This document shows positions 36,080 through 47,419 of a stretch of DNA of 64,000 nucleotides, piece by piece. Both the position numbers and the translations under genes were made by a program. The stretch comes from Rhizophagus clarus (Eukaryota > Glomeromycota > Glomeromycetes > Glomerales > Glomeraceae), in NCBI GenBank assembly GCA_015698045.1, contig BLAL01000187.1, positions 124,001 to 188,000 of the forward strand. Direction: 5' to 3'. The number at the start of each line of letters is the position of its first letter. Positions within the stretch are counted from its first letter, which is position 1. Below the pieces are notes generated by a model that was not told the DNA's origin, did no database searches, and saw nothing but the letters and a program-made list of their open reading frames with translations.

Positions 36080-36453
36080 ACTGCCCGGTATATGTACTTG
36101 AACTTTATCGTGTTCATATCGGGTACCAAAATATGTCCATATCGGACAGCTATAAAATAATTATCGGTGCTATTTGATAAATGTATGATTGGTATACGAT
36201 ATTTATACGATATTTATTACAATATATCGGGTATACAGTAAATAAATGATATGTGCCCGATATTATAACTATCCGATATGTGTGAATACTTGTGCGATAA
36301 CTGTAATATGTATCACCGAATTTTCGCATAAACAATACACATATCGGGTACCCGATATGTGTATTATTATCGAATATCATACACATATCCTACAAATATA
36401 TTACACATATCGGGTACCCGATATGTATCCGCTAGCATCGATTTTGACCAGTG
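36080..36453. repeat. Right terminal and subterminal repeats of the 11.6 kb element
   Basis: At least nine ATCGGG/CCCGAT motifs occur. Two are full palindromes built on ATATCGGGTACCCGATAT: 36337-36362 is a perfect 26-bp palindrome and 36403-36426 is nearly so. The terminal 14 bp mirror the left end. The density is higher than at the left end, as is common in CACTA elements. Confidence 0.85.
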
Positions 36454-36609
36454 TAACACACCTTTATTAGTTATACCTTTGACCAAATCTTAGAAAAAAA
36501 TGTTAAAAGAAGGCTTATAAGAAGAAGAAGAAAATGTTGCAACTATATATTCCTTCTGAACTAGATGAAAATATAGTTTTCACTTTTAGCATTAAATTTC
36601 CTGAGTATA

Positions 36610-37933
36610 CAGACCCCTGCGAAAGTAATGGCTGTCTGTTTTTTGATAATATACGCATATTTTTATAATAAAATACCAAAAAATTTTTTTATATTCTAAA
36701 AAACAGATGAAATTTACATATATTTTATTAATTGATTAATATTTGGTATGGCCCCCTTCTGCATCAATACATGCTTCAATACGACTTCGCATGCCATTAA
36801 TGCAGTTAACTATTACGTTATTATCAAGATCATCCCATTCCTTCCTAATTAAAGCAAATAAAAACATCATTTGTAATCGATTTTTTTTGTGCCACCATAC
36901 TCTTGACCTTCTTCTCAACATTTTTTTTTAAAATAGCCCAAACATTTTCGATAGGATTAAGATCTGGGCTATAAGAAGGCCAAGGAAGGACCCGTCCTAG
37001 GAGGTGAGTTTCCAAGTCACTTTTGACATCACAGGATGTATGTTTTGGGTCATTATCCTGTTGGAAGACCCACCTACGACCATGCATTGCATTTGCATTG
37101 TCATACAAATGTTCATTCAAAATTTGGCGGTATAAATGGTGATCTAAATTTTCAATGAACATGTGCATGCCAATTTTTCCCTTAACGCTGATTGCTCCCC
37201 AAACATGAACTTTAAATGGATGTTTTACCATCAGAGCAATTGGTTTTGCATCACGTGACCATGCAGAAATGGTGTTACAAAACATTTGAATGGTAGTTTC
37301 ATCAGAAAATACCACTTTTTTCCAATTATAATTCACGTGATCATGGGCCCATGACAATCAGTTCTCTTTTGCTTTCTGTGTTAAAAGAGGAACCTTTCTG
37401 GGGTGAACAGATACAAAACCAAGATTTTTTAGCTCACAACGGATGCTCCATACGCTTACCTTAAGCCCTGAATTTTTTTCTTCAAGTTGGGCCTTTATTT
37501 CACTTGCTGTAGTGAAATGATTATGCTTGACGATCATTCCAATTTGGCGGTGTTTTTTAGGAGTCAATTTTCGTGGTCGATCAGATCGATGACCTATAGT
37601 AATCTTACCAGTTTTTTTTAATAATTCAACATACCGTTCACAGGAGCGCAAGGGAATACCTGTTCTTTGCGAAATTTCCCTTGCATTTCTAATTTTTTTC
37701 TGCCAAAGAAGGTTAACAGCATTTCAATTTTTTTCAAGAGTGGTTAATGCCATTTTGAATGAAAAAACGTGATGAAATTTATTTTTTTTATAATATTTTT
37801 TTTTATTTGTTTTTAAATGTTTACTCTAAAGAACAATTTAGAAACACTGGAAAATTCTAGAGTGGGAAAATGAATGCACTACAGCTTAAAAAAGAAATAA
37901 CATTCACACCGCCATTACTTTCGCACTTGACTG
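36610..37933. mobile_element. Tc1-like transposon, 1.3 kb, inactive
   Basis: The termini share CAG...TGCGAAAGTAATGGC as imperfect inverted repeats of about 30 bp, flanked by TA (36608-36609 and 37934-37935). Length and single-gene layout are those of Tc1 elements. It sits only 154 bp outside the right target duplication of the large transposon. The transposase is disabled (see 36736-37753). Confidence 0.9.
36736..37753 (-). pseudogene. Tc1 transposase pseudogene
   Basis: ATG at 37753 opens a reading of about 339 codons to the stop near 36736, the usual length. The N-terminal half has helix-turn-helix-type text (ISQRTGIPLRSCERYVELL) and a GRP-like linker (HRSDRPRKL). The DDE triad is visible: SDET, QQDNDPKHTS and SPDLNPIENVW. 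It is broken by an in-frame TGA at codon 10 (37724-37726), a TGA at 37358-37360 and a frame shift near 36865, after which the usual tail (IRKEWDDLD ... EGGHTKY) continues. Both stops could derive from CGA by C to T change. Confidence 0.9.
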
Positions 37934-37979
37934 TACACCCTTTCAACCTTTTGATTTAAGAATAGTTACCTTTAATCAA

Positions 37980-38930
37980 AGTTTACTTTCTCCTTCTTTC
38001 ACACTATTTATACAGTTAAAATGAGATTCTAAATCAACTTTAATGTCTAATAACAATAGAAAGAGGTTAAAACAAAAAGAGACAAACAATCAATTGAAGA
38101 ATAAAAATATTATCATTATTGGATATTATCCTCAAGAAAAAGAACAAGCACAATTATTGGACCTTGTAATGTATAATATTCTAGCAAAATGGAATAATTA
38201 TACTCTATTGAACCATTTAGTATGATTGGATAAAGTTTTTTTAGTCAGCACTAAAATGTACAAAAAGTATTTATTTGCAAGAGTAAAACTGACTCCTGAT
38301 TATAAGTGCTTGAAATGTTATAATACAGGGAACTGAACTATCAATTTGGAAAGAATCCCAGTTCAATAGTTTTCTATTTTCTGGAATCTTTTAGAAAGGA
38401 AACAATAAGAAAAATTCTAAACTGTCATATATAACCTTTCATAAGATATGATGGATGCCTCTCTTTTTTTAAATAAACGTCCTTATTAATTTTTATTGAA
38501 CAGTAGCATAAAATCTTTTAAAAGAAATTAATAGCTCTAAAAAGTTAATAGGTTACTTTAATACTTGGAACTATGTTTCCACTTGCATTAATAACTCTTA
38601 GCTTTGAAATAACAAATAAATTTTTGGTACTGTTATTCTACCTCCAACTTTAAGAAATTTTGATACTCTACTCAAATTGACAAGATGAACAAGATTCCTT
38701 AAAGAATTATATTTGGGTCTAACTCTTCTTCTTTAGGTTTTACTACTAACAAATATAATAATGATCAAAATAAGACTCTTGAATCTGATCTCTTTACTAA
38801 GAAGATCACTTAATTAAAAAGTAACTAGTCCTCCAAGCTGAACATAATACATTTAATAGCTGGGCTGAAAGCATTAATGGAATATTATATTTTGTTTAGT
38901 TAGTAGAATAGATTAATAATCTTTACTAAC
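37980..38930 (+). pseudogene. LINE ORF1 remnant
   Basis: From 38043 a 60-codon ORF (MSNNNRKRLKQKETNNQLKN ... IIIIGYYPQEKEQ) runs to a stop. Reading on through stops gives RIPVQ, FSIFWNLLERKQ, NKRPY and GSNSSSLG in the order I associate with ORF1 of LINEs in Rhizophagus-type genomes. At least eight stops lie in this one frame. ORF2 (reverse transcriptase) is missing. The recognition rests on memory of the family pattern, not on a search. Confidence 0.5.
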
Positions 38931-39330
38931 TTCTTGTCATACTTTACATTTGCTTTATGTAATGTTTTGTTTTATTAGATCGTAAAATTTTTCTTTTTTT
39001 TTTTATTTTTCTTATACCTTAGACAATTCTATAACTAGACTTTCTATTATACTAAAGAAAATAGATTAAGGTTATAGTAGTTATAAGACACATCTATAAC
39101 TCTAATATGAGGAATGGGTAGGCTTTGACGCTTTGTCTATTAGTAATTTTGTACTCTTATCAATCTTTTTCTAATAAAATAAACGTCTTTTAACTATATA
39201 AAAAAAATATTTAGTAACAAATAATATATTATTATATACTAATAAAAGTTTTTAGTTTTTATTATTAATATAAAAATATATCAAATTATACTTTTAAAAA
39301 AAAAAATTATTTTTAATTTTTATGGCCTAA
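38931..39330 (+). mobile_element. Possible LINE 3' end and AT-rich flank
   Basis: A T-rich stretch is followed by GGGTAGGCTTTGACGCTTTG and CTAATAAAATAAA, which looks like the tail of the same degenerate LINE with a polyadenylation-like signal. No clean target duplication is seen. Confidence 0.35.
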
Positions 39331-40300
39331 GATCCGCGTACTCCCTTCCCTCCCTCTTTGATAGCATCAATATTATCTATACTGTATATCTGAATGTTCA
39401 CAAGAAAGCAAAATAATTATCCGTTAACAACACCATGACAGTCATAACCATGCAAGGCTTTACAGGTTTTCAGAATACTTACATGTCAGTTTAATATGCC
39501 CATTTTGTTGACAACGCCATGGCGGTCATAATCACGCAAGGTTTTACAAGCCTCTGAAATGTTGGCAATAAAATTTTTAACTTAAAATTTGTCAAAAAAA
39601 GCAGTGCCTGATATATTGGTAATATTAATCCCAAGAGCATCCCAAAAAATTCTGCGATCACGTGATCATATAAAATTTTTGTCACACCTGCGTCACACCT
39701 CCACTCTTCCATTATTCATAAGTATCTGAGGGTCTTAGTTTTTTTACGCCCAGTAAAAACATATTTGTTACGCCCCTATTTATCACAAGCGTATCTGGCA
39801 TTATCACATGTCAATGCATAACTCCGTATAACACTGGCCAAAAATCACGTATCGCAGAATTTTTTGGGGTGCTCTTGGGGTAATTTATTGGTAATTAATA
39901 ATCACGTATATGTTATAATTTGTAACCAATTATTGACGCAAGTTTGATGATTGATCGCTTGGTCATACGTAGATATGTATGGTGAATGAAAAAAAGTGAG
40001 ACCTAAAGTTCCACTTGGATAAAATAAATCGCGTCCTATATAAAAGTTGTAATTGATTATGCAATAAACAAATGCACAGTAACATTTAACGTGTATTCTA
40101 GGAACAAATAATTGCATGTAATTTATTCCCGCACATATATGACGTTATTTTGAGTGGATCCATTGATCAGATTTTTGTAATAAGATGTAGTTAGCGATAT
40201 TAACAATAGAAAAAAGTTAGCATCAGAAATGTAAGAGAACAAAGAAATAATATGACGCAAGACTCGCGTACTTCCTTCCATCCCTTGAAAGCATGTCATA
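39331..40300. repeat. Repeat-flanked stretch with an internal imperfect inverted repeat
   Basis: Similar blocks at about 39348 and 40266 (CGCGTACTCCCTTCCCTCCC versus CGCGTACTTCCTTCCATCCC) flank it as direct repeats. Inside, CCCAAGAGCATCCCAAAAAA (39630) faces TTTTTTGGGGTGCTCTTGGGG (39860), an inverted repeat of about 45 bp. An end-like CACTGGCCAAAAATCACG lies at 39835, resembling the terminus of the 11.6 kb element, but it has no partner. The short ORFs are not convincing. Confidence 0.45.
39979..40015 (+). repeat. Short direct repeat, left of the Crinkler pseudogene
   Basis: TGGTGAATGAAAAAAAGTGAG..CTAAAG..CCACTTG is repeated at about 44327-44362 in the same orientation with three or four differences. 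The pair brackets the Crinkler pseudogene, suggesting it was duplicated or moved with its flanks. Confidence 0.6.
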
Positions 40301-40475
40301 CATAAAAAACTAAAGATTTTTCATTTAAAAACTACAAATCGTGTACTGAAATAATAAAATTCAATTTTATATTAAAAGTATGCAATTCTATTATACAGTA
40401 TATACAATATGATTAATAACATAACATTAACCTAAGCAGACTATATTTGTGATTTATATAGTAATAATTATTAAT

Positions 40476-43423
40476 TTAGCAATAGCAAAGTTCTATCCAA
40501 ATCTTAGAAAACTTTCCACTTGGTTCAAAAGTTGAGAAGAGGAAAATAATTTTTGCAGAGCGGTAATTACTTTTTAGTCTTTTGTTTTTCATTGTGTCTT
40601 TTAATGCATCTAGAAATCGAAGATGACCATTATAAAAAACCGTTGATGCGTTTTTCTGATCAATGATACCAATGAGCTTATCTTGACTTTTTCGTAATTC
40701 ATAATGACCGTTTGTAACAAATGATTCTTGAAATACAGTATATCAGCTGGATAAGCTACCAATATGCCAATAAAGCCATTTTCACATCGTTTTTTTATTT
40801 TTTCAACGATGGGTTTATTTAACTCTTCTTGGAACATCTTTCCATTTTTGTCCTTGTAAAACATGTCTGGATCAATTGTACTAAGCGCCTCCGCAATCGC
40901 TTTAACTGAATAACGCAATTTTATCTGAACAAAGACTGGAACAACTTCTTTTTTGAACTTAACAAAAAAGATAAGATCAGGACCACAACGATCATCTGGA
41001 ATAAAAAATGCTGGGCGTTCCTCAGATGATTCAGTAAAGAACTTATTCAATGTGTAACTTGATGTTGTTGCATTTTTAATTAGTGGCATACTCTCGTTAG
41101 AGGATTTGACAATATTCGGTGATCCAATACAAAAAGCAGGCAAGTCATATTTCTTAGCAATCTCAAAAAATATTGGCATTACTTTAACATCAACTTTACC
41201 ATTAAACATTTGCTCAAATTCTTTAGGTAAGTACGTTTGCCATAATGTATCGCATACACTTGGATTATTGACTATAGACATTATTTTAAGAATTTCATTT
41301 GATAATCCTCTATTATTCTTAAAGAAGTTAAATAAAGCAGCAATAGCAAAGGGCTCATCAACATAGGCAACTAAAGAATTTCTTCCTGCACGTGCAGGAA
41401 GCATTGATTCCGTATCCACACTTGAGATTTCCAACAAATTATCATCATCGCACATTTTCTTTAAATCAAATTTAGTTGGTGGATCTACAAACCAGAGACA
41501 TCCAAAATCACTTTCAACAATTGACATTTGATCAATATTAGAGAACAAGAATGGCGATCCAGAATAATAGTAGGCAAGCGCTACTCTTTTATACAAATTA
41601 AGGACATTTATTGACTTCACATGATTAGCACGCTCTTTCTCAATAATTCTGGATAGCTGTTTACATAATGATTGTTTGCTGGTTTTATGTTTCGTTAATA
41701 GATTTCAATTTCTATCAACAACATTAGTAACGGGATCACCCATGATAATCTTCTCTACACAAGTGATGATTGGGCAAAACCGTCCATGAAAATAATTATA
41801 AAGATAGTTATAATCATGGTCTGTTAATTCCACTAGTTTATTAATGTGGTTCTTAACATTATCAATGTTCTGCCATTCTCCAAACTCCGTGAATTTAAGT
41901 ATATCAATTTCCAGTTTTAAAATTCCTGAAACAAGGACCTCCTCAAGAGAAAGAATTCCAAGCCCAGTACCACATGAAATGAAACAACGATTATTGCTAA
42001 CCATTGATGCTGGTTCTTTCATTGCCTGAACTACAGGAGACAAGAGTGAATGCTCCTCTTGTTCATTTGTTCGTGATCTAAACTTTCCTTTATCTACCGT
42101 TTTGAGGACTTGAATTTTGTCAAGAACAATGATAAATGTTTCATTATTAAATTCCATATATATCTCATTAATGAGTGCTGTTACAGATGATGGTAGGCAA
42201 GCGATAAGTTTCAACATGAGGATATGAAATATATCATCATCATAACTATAAATCTTTCTAAAGATATTTTAACAAACTTGGATTAGGAACCAATGATGTT
42301 TATTGAATGTTGATGCATTTTTAATACAATAGCGTAATATAAAAAGTCGTGCAAGTATTGCACAGGGTGATTTCTACTGTAATTTCGCAGTTTTTTTCAA
42401 AGTCTTGTATTTTTCTATCGTTAAAAATACCGCTGATTCTCTCAATATCAGCCGAACCTCCGTTCCCTTGTTTTGATGTGACAAAATAAAGCCCCCAGTT
42501 CTCACAGAGTAACTCGTAACAGGTCCTTGTTTTCCCGCATCCAGATGTTCCTAAAAAAATTAACATGTTGTTCTTTGCTTTTGCTTTTGCAATTGCAGAC
42601 TGAACCTCTAAAACCTGGGTAATTGGCTTATGTTTATAATCATCTCCAGAGAGATTATGTAGTAAGAGCGAAGGTCGATCACCTGAAGAATTAGCAGGTA
42701 CACTTGTTTTAAGAGATGACATTCCTGAATCATATGATGGCAATGCATCATTATTTTTTATGAACTCGTTAAGGAATTGTCTGTGTTTGCTTTTGAGAAA
42801 ATTTTTGAATATTTCACTAGGTTTGGGAAGCGTCACTGAAAAGTTATTTATGAATGATAATAAAATGAATATTATTATCAAAAATCTTTTAGCTGGTTAC
42901 AAAAAAAGATACTATACCTTGTGGAACATCCTGCTAGGAGGAACCTGCTTTAACGCGAAAAAAAAGAGATCAGATCAGACTTGATATTTTGTTACTGCAA
43001 ATTTCTTGTTCAAGAGGTAAAATGTTGGGAGACACTTACCAATGGCAAGGCTATAATAGTAGGGACTATAAAGACATGAAGGCATCTTGGCTTTGGTTTT
43101 TTGTCATCATTATTGAAATACTCTTTAAATTCGAACATAGATTTCATCATCACGCCAAGATCTTCAATTTCATCTATTGTATAAATTTTACCTTTAAAGC
43201 TCGAAAGACTGAGTTCAACTTTATAAAGAATCATATTGTCAGGATCTTGAACTGCCTTTTTTACTTTTTTCCTACAAAAGAGAAGCTCTTTGAAGTTTGA
43301 AACAGTGAATTAATCAAAGGTGACATCAATTTTATCATCATTGGTGTATACTTCGCCAACGACAATATTGAAATTATTTATAGAAGCTTCTCCTAGAATT
43401 AAGCAATTTACTGAAGCTATCAT
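40476..43423 (-). pseudogene. Crinkler (CRN)-type protein pseudogene
   Basis: Reading from ATG 43423 the order is that of Crinklers: an N-terminal ubiquitin-like domain (to about 43050), a small exon with PPSRMFHK (about 42915), then a P-loop ATPase (FLGTSGCGKTRTCYELLCEN near 42540) and a Walker-B-like strand with IIVLDKIQVL near 42130. A nuclease-like domain follows (GPDLIFF, VFVQIKL near 40990-40920), then a C-terminal tail. Introns with GTAAGT (near 43050) and GTATAG donors are intact. Disruptions: TAA at 43310-43312, a frame change near 42300-42350, TAA at 42269-42271, TGA at 41705-41707 and a frame change near 40750. The Walker B acidic residue is Lys here. Crinklers in these fungi are thought to act in host or own nuclei; this copy cannot make the full protein. 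Confidence 0.9.
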
Positions 43424-44330
43424 TGTGTTTCTATAGGTGCTGTAAATGCTGTAAGTGATAAAATATATTTTGAAGCTAAAAAGGAAAGTATTAAGAAATA
43501 TAGGTATATATATACTTTTCTGAATACATCATGATTAATTATAAAATGATTTTTATAAACTCTTAATTAGTGACACAAAATATGATATAATGATATAAGC
43601 ATAGTAAAAAAAAAAAAGTTTATAAAATTAACTTGTCGGCAAGTGAAAAAGAGTGATTCATACGATTTATCATTACTCAGGATTGCATTCACGAGGTATT
43701 TATTTAACTCTTCGATTATACAACAATAATTAGTAGCCAATAAAATTAATTTTAAATTATGTCATAATGATAACTAAATTAAATCTGGTGTAATTAATTT
43801 TTCTCATGTTATTCTGACTCCAAGCCATCTTGCTATTTTCTCCAAGCATGAACCTACCTGTCCTACCGCAGTTTAAAAAAATTATTGAAGTATAGGACAA
43901 AACATTTCGTAATTAAGGTATGAATGAAATATATTTTTCAGACATTTACAGGAAAGCGACTCAGGGATTGCAAAGCTTAATATCTATTTTTTTGCTCAGT
44001 ATCTTATTATCAGAAAACATAAACTTTTGGTGAGTTTTACCAAGGCCAATATTGTTAATTTATTTCTAATTCTTCTACTAGCGACTATTTTATTCTATCC
44101 AGAATACCGATGTTGGGACAAATGAAATTGGATTAGAGTTGGGATATAGATAGTTTAGAAGAACGAAAACTGGTGTGATCTGTAGGCATTAGTATAGAAA
44201 CAAAACGCACATTGTAAAACAAGTCTATGTATCATCGAATCATGTAATTTATTTACTGCAACAATAAAGAATTCGAATCGAAATACATTGTATCAAGTAT
44301 ATTTTTCACAGGATATGAGACGTGTGGTGA
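43424..44330. other. Upstream flank of the Crinkler pseudogene
   Basis: AT-rich; no gene or repeat recognised. It would contain the former promoter. Confidence 0.4.
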
Positions 44331-44875
44331 ATAAAAAAAGTGAGATCTAAAGTCCCACTTGAGAAAAGTCATGAGTCCGTTCTGAAAAAATTACCAGATG
44401 TAGTATTAGAACTACCTGCCAAGGCGAGTAAATCACAAATCTCTCAACCCAAAAAGAACACGCCGGTCATCCCATATGATGCTCGTGCTCCTTATATCAA
44501 CATGCATTAAAGAATATTCTTATCTATCATTATACCATAGTGATGAATGTAATGATAAGTATGAATTTAAGAGTTTGGGCTCATCACTCATATTTAGGGT
44601 GTGAGAATGAGCATAGTAAAGGGAAGGTAGTTTGTCGATGCATAAAGGTTCTTACTATATTAATTGCTGGTCCTCACCACATGAAAAAGAAATCAAAGTA
44701 AGTGCATTACCTGAGAATTCTTCTGGAGAAAAATTACCTGATGTAAATATGAGTACTATATCAGTCAAATCACAAGTAAGTGTACCATCCATATCTTCCT
44801 CTGGTCAAATTAGTAAATCTAACAAATCCAGACTTCCAATTTCTATTTTACCTGGTGATCCAAAAGAAAAATAAA
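44327..44875 (+). pseudogene. Decayed low-complexity coding fragments
   Basis: After the direct-repeat block, about 44355-44509 reads openly with KKLPDVVLELPAKASKSQIS and PYDARAPYINMH before TAA. An 80-codon ORF (44632-44874) reads SALPENSSGEKLPDVNMSTI and LPISILPGDPKEK. Both share a KLPDV motif and Ser/Lys/Pro-rich text, so they may be two parts or two copies of one gene. The style resembles linker regions of repetitive proteins in these fungi, but no function is assigned. Confidence 0.4.
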
Positions 44876-45056
44876 AACATATCATTGGGTTGCTTAAATA
44901 ATTTATTATAGTGTTAACAAAGTTGCTTATAATGAAGGCCTGATCAGCTGTATATCTATTATATTATTTTTTAAAATTTATACTATATTATTATTTATAT
45001 TTATTCCTTGAAAATAATATATTTTTTATAGAAAATTTTTTAGTTTACACAGTGTG

Positions 45057-46440
45057 TCTGAAAACTACCCCAAGAGCACTCTGAAAAATTAACTACCTAC
45101 CACCAAAAAATTTTCAGTAACGTGACTCGATGAATTTTATTGGTCAGATTTATTTTGTACAACATTTATCTTAGAAAATTTTTGTGGTTGTGGTTTTGTT
45201 GTTTTTCAAAAGAAAAAATAAATAAATAAATAAAAAAAAAAGAATATTTATCTTTAAAAAATTCAAAAAATGTTTATTAAAATTTAACTTGAAACATTTT
45301 TATTCTTCTTTTCACTTTATAAAATTTACTGAGTATTTTTATTTATTAAAATAAGCTTAATAAATTATTTTTATTTAAAAATTTGACAATAAATCTTTAT
45401 ATTATTTATATAATTTAATAACAGTAATAAAAAGATAATTTTTATAATGTATTAAATAGAAAAATCTTTTTAAAAACTTGGTATTCACCTTTGATACTCC
45501 AAAGATTGTGAAAAAATTTTCAATAAAAAATGCATTTTTATTTTTACAACACAATAAAGATAAGGAATAAAATAGAATAAACAAACTATAATAAAAAAGA
45601 ATATATACATTTAAGGCGAAGTTATGGAAAAAATACACAAAAACTAAATATTAAAGTGAGAAATGAGAATCATGAAGTATGAAAATTATTACAATTCGAT
45701 ATATCTACTATTTTTAAATTTGTACTATAATATCACATTACCAAAAATTTTTTGGTGATGTTCTTGGGATAGTTCAAAAAATTCTGTGATTACATAATAA
45801 AATTATTGATCATTTCCTAAAATATTACTAAAAATATCTTTTTTTGCAAAGTTAAATTTTATAAAATCATATATGATCTATAATTTTACATTCTCTACAA
45901 ATTTATTTAGTATTATTTTCAGCTTTTTATATATATTTTTTCAAAATGATGAATTTTGTTAAAAATGAGAAATGTTTAAAGTAAGACAAATCACATAATC
46001 ATAGTAAAATATTTGTCACCCATGTTACACCCCTCTATTCTTTCATTTATATTAAGTATTCTGGTAACAGAAATCTTTTGGTTAATAAAATTCTATATGT
46101 CATATTCCTATTTATCATATTTACAATTTTTTAATATTATAATGCAGGCTAAAAATCTGTATAAATTGAAAACTTATTTTTGCTTTAAATGATTCTTAAA
46201 TATAACATTTAAAACCCTCTTTGTTATTCTAAGTAAAGTTGTTCAGATGGCAAAAATACGATTTTATATCTGATTTTAAGACCATATAAAGTATATATTA
46301 AGTTTTATTTGAAATGTAAAAAAATATTTTTCTTTATTATCAAATTAATTGACAATTTTAAAAAATGATTGATAAATTTATTATGTAATTATAGAATTTT
46401 TTAAGATACTCTTAGGATAGTTGAGTCTAAATATAGTATA
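45057..46440. repeat. Degenerate inverted-repeat family, related to 39.6-39.9 kb
   Basis: ACTACCCCAAGAGCACTCTG (45074) has inverted partners TTTTTTGGTGATGTTCTTGGG (45750) and TTTTTTAAGATACTCTTAGG (46395). A block at 45988-46062 (TTTGTCACCCATGTTACACC) matches 39690-39728 (TTTGTCACACCTGCGTCACACC). At least two old copies of the same element seem to be present, too diverged to delimit. The minus-strand ORF 45402-45638 is low-complexity. Confidence 0.45.
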
Positions 46441-46499
46441 TGTGATTTAATAATGTAATTTTATTTATTCTTTTTATTTATTTTTAGATTTTTTATGTG

Positions 46500-47285
46500 T
46501 AATTTTTAACTCTCCTTTAGCTTTAGAAAGGTAATAGATAGTTTTTTTTACTTTTATTCTTCTTTTTTTTGATTTTTATTAACTTATTCATTCTTTTTTT
46601 AGACGTGATTATTTTTAGTTTCATTTTAATGGAATTCAAGATGAGTTTTTTTTTTGTTTTCTTTTTGTCTTTTCCTTTATTTTTATTAACCTTTTTGTCT
46701 CTTTTTTAGACGTAAACTATCTCAGTTAATATTCAAATAAGTTTTTTTCATCTTTTTCTCATTGTTTATTTTTTTTAAAATGATATTAATCGACTTTTTT
46801 TTCCTTTTTTTTATGGGTGAGTGTTTTGGCTTTTTTTATATTATTTTCACTTTATTTTTCTTACTTCCCTTTATTCATTTCATTATTTCTTTATTTTTTT
46901 ACTTCTTTTTTCAGTTTGTTTCCTTCATTTCTTTTTTTGTTTTCTTCATAATTTCTTCTGTGATCTTTCATTATTTTATTTCAAGATTTTTTCATTATTT
47001 TTTTCATTTTTTTTATTGTTTTTCATTCCCTTTTACTTCCCTTCATTTTCTTTCATTTCTTTTTTATTAAACATTCATTTTTTTTATTTCTTTTCATTAT
47101 CCTTTTGTTTCTTTTATTCTCTTTAATTTCTTTTTATTTCCTATTTTATTTTTCTTTTATTTTTTTGTTTATCTTATTATTTCTTCATTTTTTTTTTGTT
47201 CCTTTTCACTATCCTTCACTTATTTTTTTCTTTTATTTCCTATTTAATTATTTTCATCCCTTTTCATTTATCTTTTCAGGACTCC
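46500..47285 (+). repeat. Pyrimidine-rich low-complexity tract
   Basis: Nearly 800 bases of T with interspersed C in TTTCATT- and TTCCTTT-like words. It opens several overlapping Phe-rich ORFs (46762-47070, 46821-47126, 47105-47302) that are composition artefacts. Confidence 0.8.
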
Positions 47286-47372
47286 AAACATCTCTCATTT
47301 AAGTTAGATATGATGTATAGTAAAATTTCAATTTAGGATATTTTGGTCAATATTAATGCTATCAAAATAAAG

Positions 47373-47419
47373 TTTATACCATTAGATTCGTCTTATTAAG
47401 ACGAATCTAATGATATAAA
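47373..47419. repeat. 47-bp near-perfect palindrome
   Basis: Arms of 23 bp meet at a single central base; the inner 16 bp (CATTAGATTCGTCTTA) pair perfectly, then one mismatch, then TTTATA/TATAAA. It could extrude as a cruciform. Confidence 0.9.

Larger units (their letters stand above)
24836..36453. mobile_element. Complete CACTA-like (Plavaka/KDZ) transposon, 11.6 kb
   Basis: The left end begins CACTGGTCAAAATC and the right end finishes with its exact complement. The inverted repeat continues with a few mismatches to about 37 bp (shared TACATATCGGG). TAA flanks both ends (24833-24835 and 36454-36456), a 3-bp target duplication as expected for CACTA-type elements. Just inside both ends lie clusters of ATCGGG/CCCGAT motifs. 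The interior codes for a transposase (26982-30120, plus), a divergent unknown protein (25474-26663, minus) and a SANT-like protein (31097-31762, plus). It also holds a captured ribosomal-protein exon and nested small elements. Transposase and accessory genes are open, so the element may be autonomous. Confidence 0.9.

Noticed and set aside
39835..39852. CACTGGCCAAAAATCACG as an end of another CACTA-like element
   Set aside because: It resembles the 11.6 kb element's terminus, but no inverted partner or target duplication was found in the window.
41106..41366. Plus-strand ORF of 86 codons
   Set aside because: It is antisense to the Crinkler pseudogene, whose minus-strand reading has recognisable motifs.
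46762..47302. Three overlapping ORFs of 65-102 codons
   Set aside because: They read a T/C low-complexity tract as Phe/Ser strings in several frames at once; there is no domain and no codon bias.
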